Shown here piece by piece: positions 26,035 through 34,191 of a DNA stretch of 64,000 nucleotides; position 1 is the first letter of the stretch, and every line of letters starts with the position of its first letter. Made by a program: the position numbers and the translations under genes. The notes beneath the pieces are model-generated. The model was not told where the DNA came from. It ran no database searches and saw only the letters and a list, made by a program, of their open reading frames with translations. The stretch comes from Rugosibacter sp. (GTDB lineage: Bacteria > Pseudomonadota > Gammaproteobacteria > Burkholderiales > Rhodocyclaceae), in the NCBI GenBank assembly GCA_004322535.1, contig SCUZ01000048.1, positions 1 to 64,000 on the forward strand. The letters run 5' to 3'.

Positions 26035-28042
26035 GCCTCTTCTCATTCTCCAACCACGCCTGAAACATCAGCACATCCCACAAGTGATACGACCAGTTAC
26101 GCCGGCCGGAGAGGTGTTCAGACCACTTTTGCCGGATCGGTTCGGGGTGAAAATAACCTTCCTGCCTCAGTCGAGATTCATTCAGCAGAGCTTCTGCCCA
26201 GTCGCGCAGCGGGCCGCGCAGCCAGACATCCAGCGGGATGCCAAAGCCCATCTTGGGGCGTTCGATCAACTCACGCGGCACATAACGATAAAGCACTTGC
26301 CGCAGCAGCCACTTGGCCTGCCCGTTGCGAATTTTCATCGATAGCGGCAGTTGCCAGGCAAATTCCACCACGCGGTGGTCGATGAGCGGCACGCGCGTTT
26401 CCAGGCTCACGCCCATCGCTGCGCGGTCTACCTTGGTCAGAATGTCATCTGGCAGATAGGTCATCTGGTCCAGATACATCATGCGCGATTCAAAGTCCGG
26501 CACATCCGCCCACTGGCGGGCATCGGTCAGCGCGGTGGTGGGTTCTTTCGCGCCGATCACCACGTTTGCCGGTTGCTGCCAGTGCGACACCAACGCCAGA
26601 TAAATTTCTTCCGGCGAGCGCACAGCCAGAATGCCCGCCAGCTTATGCAGCTTGTCGCCCGGGTTGGGGTAACGCCAGCGCTGAGGTAAAAAAATCGATA
26701 GCCCGCTGAATACCCCATTCCATGCCGCAGGCGGCAAGGTGGTCAGCACGCCCGCCAAGGCTGCGCGCAAGGGTCGTGGTGCCCAACCCAAAGAGCGCCA
26801 GATTCGGCTGGCCCACACATAGCGGTTGTAGCCGCCAAACAGTTCATCCCCGCCGTCGCCCGATAAGCTTACCGTCACATGGCGGCGGGCCAATTCTGAA
26901 ACCAGCAAGGTAGGAATTTGCGAAGAATCGGCAAAGGGTTCGTCGTATAAAGAGGGCAAGCGCGGAATCACTGCCATGGCTTGTTCTGCTGTGACATACA
27001 GCTCGGTGTGCTCGGTGCCCAGGTGGGCCGCCACGGCGTGGGCATGTTCGGCCTCGTTATAGCCTGCCTCATGAAAGCCGATGGTGAAGGTTTGCACTGG
27101 TCGCCCTGACTGCGCCTGCATCAAGGCCACCACGGTGGAAGAATCGATGCCGCCGGAAAGAAACGCCCCCAATGGCACGTCCGCCACCATCTGCCCGCCA
27201 ACGGCACGACGCAGCAATGTGTCGAGCTCATCAATGGCTGTTGCGTCATCCAGATCACGGCGCATGTCCGCCTGCGCAGTATCACGTGCGCGCCAGTAAA
27301 AAGTCGGCGCTGGTGAGACGCCGCGAAGCAAGTACCCTTGGGGTGCGGCGACCGGGGCATCCGCTGTCAGCGTTAGCCAGCTTCCCGGCGGCAATTTGGC
27401 GATGCCGCGATAAATTGAGTATGGTGCCGGCACATAGTTATGCCGCAAATACAGCGCCAGCACGTCGCGATTAATTTCACCGCGAAAAGCCGGATGCGCG
27501 CGCAACGTCTTGAGTTCCGAGCCGAACAGAAACACATCGCCCTGCCAGCCGTAATACAACGGCTTTTCGCCCATGCGGTCGCGCGCCAGCGTGAGTGAGC
27601 GAGTTTCACGATCCCACAACGCCAAGGCAAACATGCCCACACATTTTTTTAGCGTTGCCTCAATACCCCAGGCTTCGAACGCGGCGAGTAGCGTTTCCGT
27701 GTCGGAATGCCCACGCCACCCACATTGTTCCCTCGCCCCCTTGGGGAGAGGGTGAGGGGCCAGTACCTCCAATTCCCGTCGCAATTCGAGATGGTTGTAA
27801 ATCTCGCCGTTGAGCACGATGACATAACGCCCGCTTGGTGAGACCATCGGCTGATGCCCGGCGGGGGAAAGGTCGAGAATGGACAAACGCCGGTGTGCCA
27901 ATACAACACCTACTGCCTCATCTACCCACACCCCGCTATCATCCGGACCACGGTGGGTGATCGCCTCGCTCATGCGATGCACGACTTCAGCGGCATCTGC
28001 CGCTAGGTTAGCGGGGGAAAAGAAACCGGTTAGTCCGCACAT
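26027..28042 (-). CDS. asnB: Asparagine synthetase B-type amidotransferase with two repeat-derived insertions
   Basis: A 671-residue glutamine-dependent amidotransferase; in glycan loci such enzymes often amidate sugar acids. Cys2 nucleophile (MCGLTGFF), HRGPDDSG, and the ATP motif LSGGIDSS are intact. Two in-frame insertions are seen relative to the family: LAPHPLPKGAREQCGW before the SDTETL motif, and [13 protein letters not shown] before the synthetase domain. Each matches a dispersed DNA repeat. The gene probably remains functional since the insertions fall in surface loops. Confidence 0.93.
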   Translation of the reverse strand: MCGLTGFFSPANLAADAAEVVHRMSEAITHRGPDDSGVWVDEAVGVVLAHRRLSILDLSPAGHQPMVSPSGRYVIVLNGEIYNHLELRRELEVLAPHPLPKGAREQCGWRGHSDTETLLAAFEAWGIEATLKKCVGMFALALWDRETRSLTLARDRMGEKPLYYGWQGDVFLFGSELKTLRAHPAFRGEINRDVLALYLRHNYVPAPYSIYRGIAKLPPGSWLTLTADAPVAAPQGYLLRGVSPAPTFYWRARDTAQADMRRDLDDATAIDELDTLLRRAVGGQMVADVPLGAFLSGGIDSSTVVALMQAQSGRPVQTFTIGFHEAGYNEAEHAHAVAAHLGTEHTELYVTAEQAMAVIPRLPSLYDEPFADSSQIPTLLVSELARRHVTVSLSGDGGDELFGGYNRYVWASRIWRSLGWAPRPLRAALAGVLTTLPPAAWNGVFSGLSIFLPQRWRYPNPGDKLHKLAGILAVRSPEEIYLALVSHWQQPANVVIGAKEPTTALTDARQWADVPDFESRMMYLDQMTYLPDDILTKVDRAAMGVSLETRVPLIDHRVVEFAWQLPLSMKIRNGQAKWLLRQVLYRYVPRELIERPKMGFGIPLDVWLRGPLRDWAEALLNESRLRQEGYFHPEPIRQKWSEHLSGRRNWSYHLWDVLMFQAWLENEKRHG
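27288..27353 (+). repeat. Dispersed repeat copy d (longest, inside asnB)
   Basis: The plus strand reads GCGCGCCAGTAAAAAGTCGG from 27288, then CGCTGGTGAGACGCCGCG, then AAGCAAGTACCCTTGGGG and TGCGGCGACC. Read through the opposite strand it gives GVSPAPTFYW. The outer GTCGGCGC and GCGGCGAC are nearly complementary, so the unit could fold into a hairpin. Confidence 0.85.
27729..27765. repeat. REP-like palindromic repeat inside asnB
   Basis: The plus strand contains CCCTCGCCCCCTTGGGG followed by AGAGGGTGAGGGG, an inverted-repeat type widespread in proteobacteria. In the gene it encodes APHPLPKGARE. It is a different family from the AAAAGTCGGCG repeats. Confidence 0.75.
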
Positions 28043-28109
28043 GGCTGAACACTATTCCAGAAAAACATTTGACCAGTCTCATCTCAGCGGCACGATGCGA
28101 TCCAAGTAG

Positions 28110-30389
28110 CTACTCAAGAAGCTTCTTAGGGGCATCTTGCTTAGGCCATTTGCTAGCAGAAACCACGGTGGACGCAATAGAAGGTTGCGCCAGAAGCACA
28201 CCTAAAACTAACCAAAGGATACGCTGATAGAGCATTTCGTGAACCTGTGAAAATACAGCGAAGGCAAGCAGAACGAATAGTAGTGCGCGCTCTGGTGGCA
28301 ACTTTGGCCAACATTTCCAGCCATTAAAAGCGTGCCGCAACATCATGTAAAAGAAAGCGCCGAAAACTGTGATACCTATTAAACCAAATTCAGCCAGAAC
28401 CCAGATCGGGGTACTGTGGATGATCATCGGAAAGTTAAACCACTGCGCACTTTTTGCCGCGAAAACCCCGAGCCCTGTACCAGTGATGGGTGATTGCCAC
28501 CACATTTCGAATGCATGCCGATTGGCATCCCAGCGAGCCTGGTCACTCATCTCCGTTGAAAAAGGAGATTGAAGGTAGGTTGGTTGTTCAGTTACAACAG
28601 GTTGAACTGGTTGTTCAGTTATAAGAGATTGAGCCTTTTGAATGCCTGCCCAGAGTAGGCCGGCAACAATCATGCCCCAAAGGATAGTGCGGCGGTCAAC
28701 CAAGCGGCTAAACCAGGCCAATAACAGCATGATTAAAGTCGCACCTAGTGCGGCGCGTGAGCCGGTCAATACGATTCCTGCAACAATAATGCCCTGTGTC
28801 AGATACAAAATCGGCAAGGCAGTACCACCAGCCTTTTGAAAGCGTCGCATCCAAACCCGGGAATAACCCATGATTAAAGACAACACGATCAGCAACTGGA
28901 AAACAAAAGCGTTGCGGTTGCCGGCATAACCTTCGAAGTTCGGGGTTAGTAGTCCAAAAGGATGAATCCCGGCAGAATTCAACAGCCGCAGAAATACTTG
29001 CAGCACAATGATCACACAGGCTACCGATGCCAATGTTTCTGTGAAGCGTCTCATGCCATGTGCGCCATGGCTTTCCACGATGAGATATCCGGCGGATAGA
29101 TAACCGAGTAACACTAGCCAACCGAACAATCGATTATTTACAGCCCATGAGGTGACACCAATTTTCTCGTAACCCCAAACAAAACCAAACAGCAAAAGGA
29201 GACTGATTGCCAATAGCATCCATTGGAATTGCGGAAAACGCCACAATGGCCATCTGCGTTCAAATACAGCTTGTAAACTCAAAGCGCCAAGCGCGAGAAT
29301 GGCAAAGGGATCAGCCAGGTTGAGGTTGACCACAGTTTCAGACCAGGCGACATGTAGTTGAAAAAACACAGACAACGCCGCGCTGAATCCAATGATCCAC
29401 GCTGCCTTCTTTTTGAGAGCGATCATTATCTCTGCCTCATCTGTCGAAACCCCCAACCTATCTACTGAATCACCAGAATAACGGCCTATCGACAGTGCTA
29501 CCCCTGCCACGAGGATAGTTGTAAACATCGAGCCCATGCCAATAACTACCGAAGCTGCCAAGGCATCCGCAGGAGCGACACCTAATTGGCCTAGAACATA
29601 CACAGTCGTAAGCTCCCTTGGCCCCCAGCCCCCAAAGCTTATTGGCAAACTTGCGGCGAAACTGATCACTGCAGCTGCGGCAAGCAATTTAGTCAGATCA
29701 ATCTGCGGTGCAACGGTGACAAATACGACGACGAAACCAGAAAGCATTGCTGCTAACGCAGCGAAGGTAATAAAAACATCCTGCAAGAGGTTTGCTGCAT
29801 TCTTCCACGCTAATACATCACGAAACAGATTTTTCTCAAAATGCCCTCTGCCTAGGCATAAGCTCAGCGCTGCACCAGAACAAACAGCAAGGGCCACCTG
29901 ACCAAAAGCAAGCCGATCCATGAATTGTCTAACCACGTTATCCCCTAATAAATGGAGTGCTCCAACAGCGGCTAATCCCCCACTCATAAGTGTCAATAGT
30001 GCGCGCTCATAAGCCACCAGACCGGAATTCACGGCAGGCGGCACACCTACCTTTTGAAATATGGCCTGGCGGCCAGCCACTTGCGCTAGCAGCGGAATGA
30101 AGAACAATCCCGCGGCATAACCCGCCATATTGGCCCGCACTGTCATGATAAATGGAAGATGGATACCGAAATGCGTTGTGATCCGCCAAGAACGGAGCAG
30201 GACAAAGAAAAGATTCATCACGAGCAACGTCAGCAACGCGGTCAGCGTGGGTATTGAAAACCGACCGAGGCGAGCAGCTACCTCACTGGGGTTGGCCCAC
30301 CAAAGGAGCAGGCCGAGTAGGGTGAAGGATGTGACAAGAGTCAGCTTGCGTTTATTTAGCAGGGGGGTGACAAGATATTTTTTTATCAT
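28110..30389 (-). CDS. Fusion of a YbhN/AglD-type flippase-like domain and an O-antigen ligase/polymerase domain
   Basis: A 759-residue inner-membrane protein. Residues about 1–310 resemble the lysylphosphatidylglycerol synthase TM / UPF0104 family (ISFAASLPISFGGWGPRE and PADALAASVVIG). Residues about 330–750 look like a Wzy/WaaL protein, with PNFEGYAGNRNAFVFQLLI, LTGSRAALGATL and the large periplasmic loop ending GTGLGVFAAKSAQW. Such a single-chain combination is unusual. The loop includes a short tandem (ITEQPVQPVVTEQPTY). The start overlaps the stop codon of the small gene upstream (ATGA). Confidence 0.8.
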   Translation of the reverse strand: MIKKYLVTPLLNKRKLTLVTSFTLLGLLLWWANPSEVAARLGRFSIPTLTALLTLLVMNLFFVLLRSWRITTHFGIHLPFIMTVRANMAGYAAGLFFIPLLAQVAGRQAIFQKVGVPPAVNSGLVAYERALLTLMSGGLAAVGALHLLGDNVVRQFMDRLAFGQVALAVCSGAALSLCLGRGHFEKNLFRDVLAWKNAANLLQDVFITFAALAAMLSGFVVVFVTVAPQIDLTKLLAAAAVISFAASLPISFGGWGPRELTTVYVLGQLGVAPADALAASVVIGMGSMFTTILVAGVALSIGRYSGDSVDRLGVSTDEAEIMIALKKKAAWIIGFSAALSVFFQLHVAWSETVVNLNLADPFAILALGALSLQAVFERRWPLWRFPQFQWMLLAISLLLLFGFVWGYEKIGVTSWAVNNRLFGWLVLLGYLSAGYLIVESHGAHGMRRFTETLASVACVIIVLQVFLRLLNSAGIHPFGLLTPNFEGYAGNRNAFVFQLLIVLSLIMGYSRVWMRRFQKAGGTALPILYLTQGIIVAGIVLTGSRAALGATLIMLLLAWFSRLVDRRTILWGMIVAGLLWAGIQKAQSLITEQPVQPVVTEQPTYLQSPFSTEMSDQARWDANRHAFEMWWQSPITGTGLGVFAAKSAQWFNFPMIIHSTPIWVLAEFGLIGITVFGAFFYMMLRHAFNGWKCWPKLPPERALLFVLLAFAVFSQVHEMLYQRILWLVLGVLLAQPSIASTVVSASKWPKQDAPKKLLE

Positions 30390-30514
30390 TTACTTTTAAT
30401 GTTCCGCAGCTTCCATTTTGTGCGCCACCATGCGTCAAGCAGGATGCCAACGCGCGCCAGTAAAAACTCGGCGTTGGTAATAAGGTGGCAAATGCTGCCG
30501 GTGGTGGGTTTCAT
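30386..30514 (-). CDS. Small 42-residue protein, function unknown
   Basis: A short gene encoding MKPTTGSICHLITNAEFLLA followed by RVGILLDAWWRTKWK and a basic end. Its ATG overlaps the stop codon of the upstream glycosyltransferase (ATGA), and its TGA overlaps the ATG of the downstream fusion gene, so it is translationally coupled on both sides. Its middle (ITNAEFLLAR) is the dispersed repeat read on the reverse strand. No family is recognised; it may be a linker peptide generated by the repeat. Confidence 0.5.
   Translation of the reverse strand: MKPTTGSICHLITNAEFLLARVGILLDAWWRTKWKLRNIKSK
30452..30480 (+). repeat. Dispersed repeat copy e
   Basis: The plus strand GCGCGCCAGTAAAAACTCGG then CGTTGGTAA matches copy d over 29 bp with three differences. 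It lies within the 42-codon gene. Confidence 0.75.
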
Positions 30515-31644
30515 GTAGCTAGTGCCATGTATTGGGCCTCGAAGCGATCGGTGGTCTGCTTAATCGAAAACTCTGCCACAGCGCGCGCGCGTGATGCCAT
30601 GCCCATCCGTTGGCGTTCGTCGGCACTCAGACCTAAAAGCGCCTCAAGCGCTTCGGCAAGTTTTGGTGGGTTGCCGGGTGGCACAACCACGCCGGTGTCG
30701 CCGACAATCCAGGCTGAATCGCCCACGTCTGTCACCACGCATGGCACACTGCAGCTCATGGCTTCGCCAATTACATTGGCGAAGCCTTCGTTGCGCGCCG
30801 AAGCAGATACTGCAATATCCAACGCCGCCGTCAGGTGCGTAATATCGTCTCTACAGCCCAGTAAATACACGTGTTCGGCCAGCTTAAGTTGTTTTACCCA
30901 TTTGTCCAGCAATGGGTTTCCCCAATCAACTCCATCGCCAGCCATGAGAAAGCGCACGTTATCTCTATGACGAACAAGCTCGGCGGCAGCTTGCAAAAAT
31001 CCGTGATGATCCTTCATTGGATGAAAGCGCCCGATCAGGCCAACCAGCAGCACCGTGTCAGGTATTTGCAGTTCAGCACGAATGGTGGCTCGCGCCATGG
31101 ATGATGGGCTAAACAGATTCGTGTCGAAACCATTGGCAATCACCAGTGATGTCTTGCCCGAAAGGCCAAGTGCCTGATGTTGTTCAAGAGAACGGTGGGC
31201 GTTGTAGACCACAGCATCCACCTGGTGAGATAAACCAGCGTTAGCCAGAATCACCCCACGGGTCAGCCATTTCTCGTTGCTGAGCCGATCCAGAGATTGC
31301 CGAATACCCCAGATGAGTGGCGGCCGTCCCGAGGCAAATTGGCGCACCAGCCAAGCCGCTAGATTGCCGTGATACATCCAACCCTGGATGATGTCAGGAC
31401 GGAGCTGTCGCGCCAAATTCCGCAGCTTGCGGATGGCTTGCCAAGTCGGTAAGCCGCGCTTGCAATCAAGTGTGTAAACTTCCATATCTTCCGTCTGCAA
31501 GCGCGCACCGATAACGCCTAGATCCATTAGCGAAATCACTACATGAATGAATTTTCCACGATCATGATGTGCTATTAGTTTGTGTAGCATTGCCTCGGCG
31601 CCACCGAGTCCAAGATCAGTAATGACATGCAGAATGCGTATCAT
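30511..31644 (-). CDS. Glycosyltransferase family 4
   Basis: A 377-residue GT-B glycosyltransferase. ITDLGLGGAEAMLHKL is the N-terminal acceptor-side motif. GRFHPMKDHHGFLQAA and the E-x7-E nucleotide-sugar region (NEGFANVIGEAMSCSVPCV) are present. Overlaps link it to the methyltransferase upstream (31641–31644) and the small gene downstream. Donor and acceptor cannot be told from sequence. Confidence 0.9.
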   Translation of the reverse strand: MIRILHVITDLGLGGAEAMLHKLIAHHDRGKFIHVVISLMDLGVIGARLQTEDMEVYTLDCKRGLPTWQAIRKLRNLARQLRPDIIQGWMYHGNLAAWLVRQFASGRPPLIWGIRQSLDRLSNEKWLTRGVILANAGLSHQVDAVVYNAHRSLEQHQALGLSGKTSLVIANGFDTNLFSPSSMARATIRAELQIPDTVLLVGLIGRFHPMKDHHGFLQAAAELVRHRDNVRFLMAGDGVDWGNPLLDKWVKQLKLAEHVYLLGCRDDITHLTAALDIAVSASARNEGFANVIGEAMSCSVPCVVTDVGDSAWIVGDTGVVVPPGNPPKLAEALEALLGLSADERQRMGMASRARAVAEFSIKQTTDRFEAQYMALAT

Positions 31645-32438
31645 CGTGATGAAGGCAACACGTTATTACTGCCAGCTGAGATAGTCGGCTTGACGATATA
31701 AATCTTGCACGCACTGCCGAGCAATCTAGCCAAAAAACTCCGCCAGGACATCGGCATGTGTGGAAACAGTGTATATCCCGTATAAAAAATCCCCGCTGGG
31801 TAGCATTGAGTAACCGTAAAACCGCCAGCATCAAAACGCTTGCGCCACGCACCCTCGCGGAAGGCAAACAACTCGGTGAGACTGCTGGCGAATTCCCCAT
31901 GCGCTGGGGGCCACAATGCGCGCTTGAGCAAACCCATCACGCCATGACGTTGGATAACAGCAGCCACGCTTGGCTGAACCATTCCCTCTCCGCTGGGGGT
32001 TCCACGTATCACGCGCAGGATGAGCCACGGGTAATGCGCCATGATCGTCCACAGCCGCCACACGGGAGTGGGCACAAGGTGCACCGCAAAACCGTTGGGG
32101 GCAAGCACGCGGCGCATTTCGGTAAACAATGCTTGCAAGGCATTCTCCGCAATGTGCTCCAGCACATTGGACGAAAAAATGACATCCACCTTGCCATCCT
32201 GAATGGGAATATTTTTTCCGTCGTAACTCACAACGTCAAAGTAATGTTTGATCCACGTGCCTTGCGTATCGACATCAATGGATATGACACGTAAGTCCCA
32301 GGATTGCAGAATGGCTGCCTGATATCCATTACCACCGCCGACTTCCAATACCGTGCAGCCTTGCGGGAACAGCGAACGCACAGCGGTGAGTTCGGTGTGG
32401 CGAATCCGTTCAAGCTGATTACTTGGATGCAGGGCCAT
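31641..32438 (-). CDS. Class I SAM-dependent methyltransferase
   Basis: A 265-residue methyltransferase with motif I TVLEVGGGNGYQAAIL and a post-II SNVLEHI. It probably modifies a sugar or lipid intermediate of the surface glycan. The start abuts the stop of the next methyltransferase gene upstream, and the end overlaps the glycosyltransferase start, indicating a tight operon. Confidence 0.85.
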   Translation of the reverse strand: MALHPSNQLERIRHTELTAVRSLFPQGCTVLEVGGGNGYQAAILQSWDLRVISIDVDTQGTWIKHYFDVVSYDGKNIPIQDGKVDVIFSSNVLEHIAENALQALFTEMRRVLAPNGFAVHLVPTPVWRLWTIMAHYPWLILRVIRGTPSGEGMVQPSVAAVIQRHGVMGLLKRALWPPAHGEFASSLTELFAFREGAWRKRFDAGGFTVTQCYPAGIFYTGYTLFPHMPMSWRSFLARLLGSACKIYIVKPTISAGSNNVLPSSR

Positions 32439-33263
32439 TTATTTTCTCGCAACACATGCGATGTAGGGGGATGTCAGCTTGTTGGGTCGAAGGCGCAAGG
32501 GACTGTGATCTTCAATCCACCAGACAAGCGCAGACATCGCCACCAGCGTGTTAAGCGCTATCTTTTTTGCGAATCGAAGGAGCCTATTGGTGGTGGGGTT
32601 GTCTATATTCACCGTGCCAAAATTCATCGAACAAATGTAGTCGGTTTGCAGGGGTGTTAAGCCCGCACTTTGATGTGCCGTTTGAAGGTCTTCTAGGCCA
32701 ATAGGCACATGAATATCAAAGACTAGTCGGTTAAGCTGTTTTTGCACCTGGCCCACCCAGCCGACCATATTGGGCACGATGGTAATCATGATGCCACCCG
32801 GCCGTAATAATTTGGCAAGCGCTGTCAGAATATGCTCGGTCGGCTCAAAGTGTTCCACCAACCCGTAAGTGAACACCACATCGAAAGTGCCCAGCAACTC
32901 CGCAGGTGCTGCCCAAACATCCCCATGAACAACTTCTCCTGTCACACCAGCGGCCGCTAAAAGCGCTTGCGCTGAAGCGCAGCCCGCTGGGCTGTAATCC
33001 AGCCCAGCGACGGAGCAGCCATGTTCAGAGGCAAAGTAAGGCAGCCATACCGAGTTGGCACAGCCCACCTCTATCAATCGTTGCCCGCGTCGTGCCGCCA
33101 TAACATCCGAAAAAAATGTGTGAAAGCAGCGCCGTACATGGTTACGCAGTCGCCTGTCACCGGATACAACAAGCCGAGGCAGAGCGGCCGCCTGCCATGC
33201 ATTGTCCCAGTAGGACTCGCCCGCCTTGTCAGTCGCTGTATTTGGATGCAACATAAGTAACAA
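32439..33263 (-). CDS. Class I SAM-dependent methyltransferase
   Basis: A 274-residue methyltransferase. Motif I is LIEVGCANSVWLPYFA and FTYGLVEHFEPTEH follows the expected beta-4 strand. The start overlaps the preceding methyltransferase by 35 bp; a Met three codons in is an alternative. Role in glycan modification is inferred from neighbours only. Confidence 0.83.
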   Translation of the reverse strand: MLLMLHPNTATDKAGESYWDNAWQAAALPRLVVSGDRRLRNHVRRCFHTFFSDVMAARRGQRLIEVGCANSVWLPYFASEHGCSVAGLDYSPAGCASAQALLAAAGVTGEVVHGDVWAAPAELLGTFDVVFTYGLVEHFEPTEHILTALAKLLRPGGIMITIVPNMVGWVGQVQKQLNRLVFDIHVPIGLEDLQTAHQSAGLTPLQTDYICSMNFGTVNIDNPTTNRLLRFAKKIALNTLVAMSALVWWIEDHSPLRLRPNKLTSPYIACVARK

Positions 33264-34191
33264 TTCCCCGGGTTAATGATTGAGGGGCAAACAGTTCAAA
33301 AAGTGGCAGTAGTAGTCGGTCTATCACTGCAAATGGATGGGTAAGCACATAAACGAGTTTAACCTTGAGGCTTCTGGAACCTATTCGTTTGAAGTAATCC
33401 CTGGGGGCTTCTGGCAAGTCGTGCCAGGTTAAATTACGCCGCAAGATTGTTTTGTAGAGATAGTGGCGCAGCCAGTTTACTGGCCGCAAACTGAATATGC
33501 GATTATTCCTGTCTATTCTTTGCAAACGAAGTCCGGCAGCTTTTAGATAGCGCTCGACGGTTGCTTCCGAAAAAAAATATAAATGACGAGGCAAGTCTTC
33601 ACGAAAAAGATGACGCGATGGAAGACTGGGGAAATCTGTTACTAGAAATACAAATCGTCCGCCTGGCTTGAGCAGTTGACTGGCTTTCAGGAAATAGGCC
33701 ATGGGATCGTGCACATGTTCTAAAACGGCCCATGCAGTGATAGCATCGTAACGTATCCCACCGTCTTTGATGTCAGGCAGATCACAGTTGTAGATGGGGA
33801 AGTCCCTTATTTCTCTCGCATTGGCACTAATTTCAACACCTTCTACGGACCACCCTTTGTTACGCATGAATCGGGCGAAGTCACCATTTGCACAGCCAAC
33901 ATCGAGCAGAGTACGCGGGGTACTACTAATTTCTGCGAGATAGGCAGCTTCTTCCGCATAGCGCTGTTGGTGACGAGGGTCATCAAATGTTTGATAAAAC
34001 TCACTGGGGTAGTACCGACCGATTTCATTCCGCGTCGGGCGAGGATTTACAAACCCCAGCCCGCAGGATTTACATTCGACAACAGTGAACCATTCGTCAG
34101 GATGGAAAAGTTCATCAGGTTGCGAATAGGCAGGTTGCAAATCAAGCGAGCCGCAAAGGTTACACGCTACGCTTTCCAGGGAATTCGGCAT
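33229..34191 (-). CDS. SAM-dependent methyltransferase with N-terminal zinc motif
   Basis: A 320-residue protein. An N-terminal CNLCG … CKSCGLGF zinc-binding segment precedes a class I methyltransferase domain (LLDVGCANGDFARF and WAVLEHVHDP). This architecture is common among sugar C-methyltransferase-like proteins in O-antigen clusters. It overlaps the MurJ-like gene by 32 bp. Confidence 0.86.
   Translation of the reverse strand: MPNSLESVACNLCGSLDLQPAYSQPDELFHPDEWFTVVECKSCGLGFVNPRPTRNEIGRYYPSEFYQTFDDPRHQQRYAEEAAYLAEISSTPRTLLDVGCANGDFARFMRNKGWSVEGVEISANAREIRDFPIYNCDLPDIKDGGIRYDAITAWAVLEHVHDPMAYFLKASQLLKPGGRFVFLVTDFPSLPSRHLFREDLPRHLYFFSEATVERYLKAAGLRLQRIDRNNRIFSLRPVNWLRHYLYKTILRRNLTWHDLPEAPRDYFKRIGSRSLKVKLVYVLTHPFAVIDRLLLPLFELFAPQSLTRGIVTYVASKYSD

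Noticed and set aside
28560-28625. A tandem repeat (GGTTGTTCAGTTA units) that might be a CRISPR-like array.
   Set aside because: There are only two short, adjacent units, within a coding region; no spacers or cas genes exist in the window.
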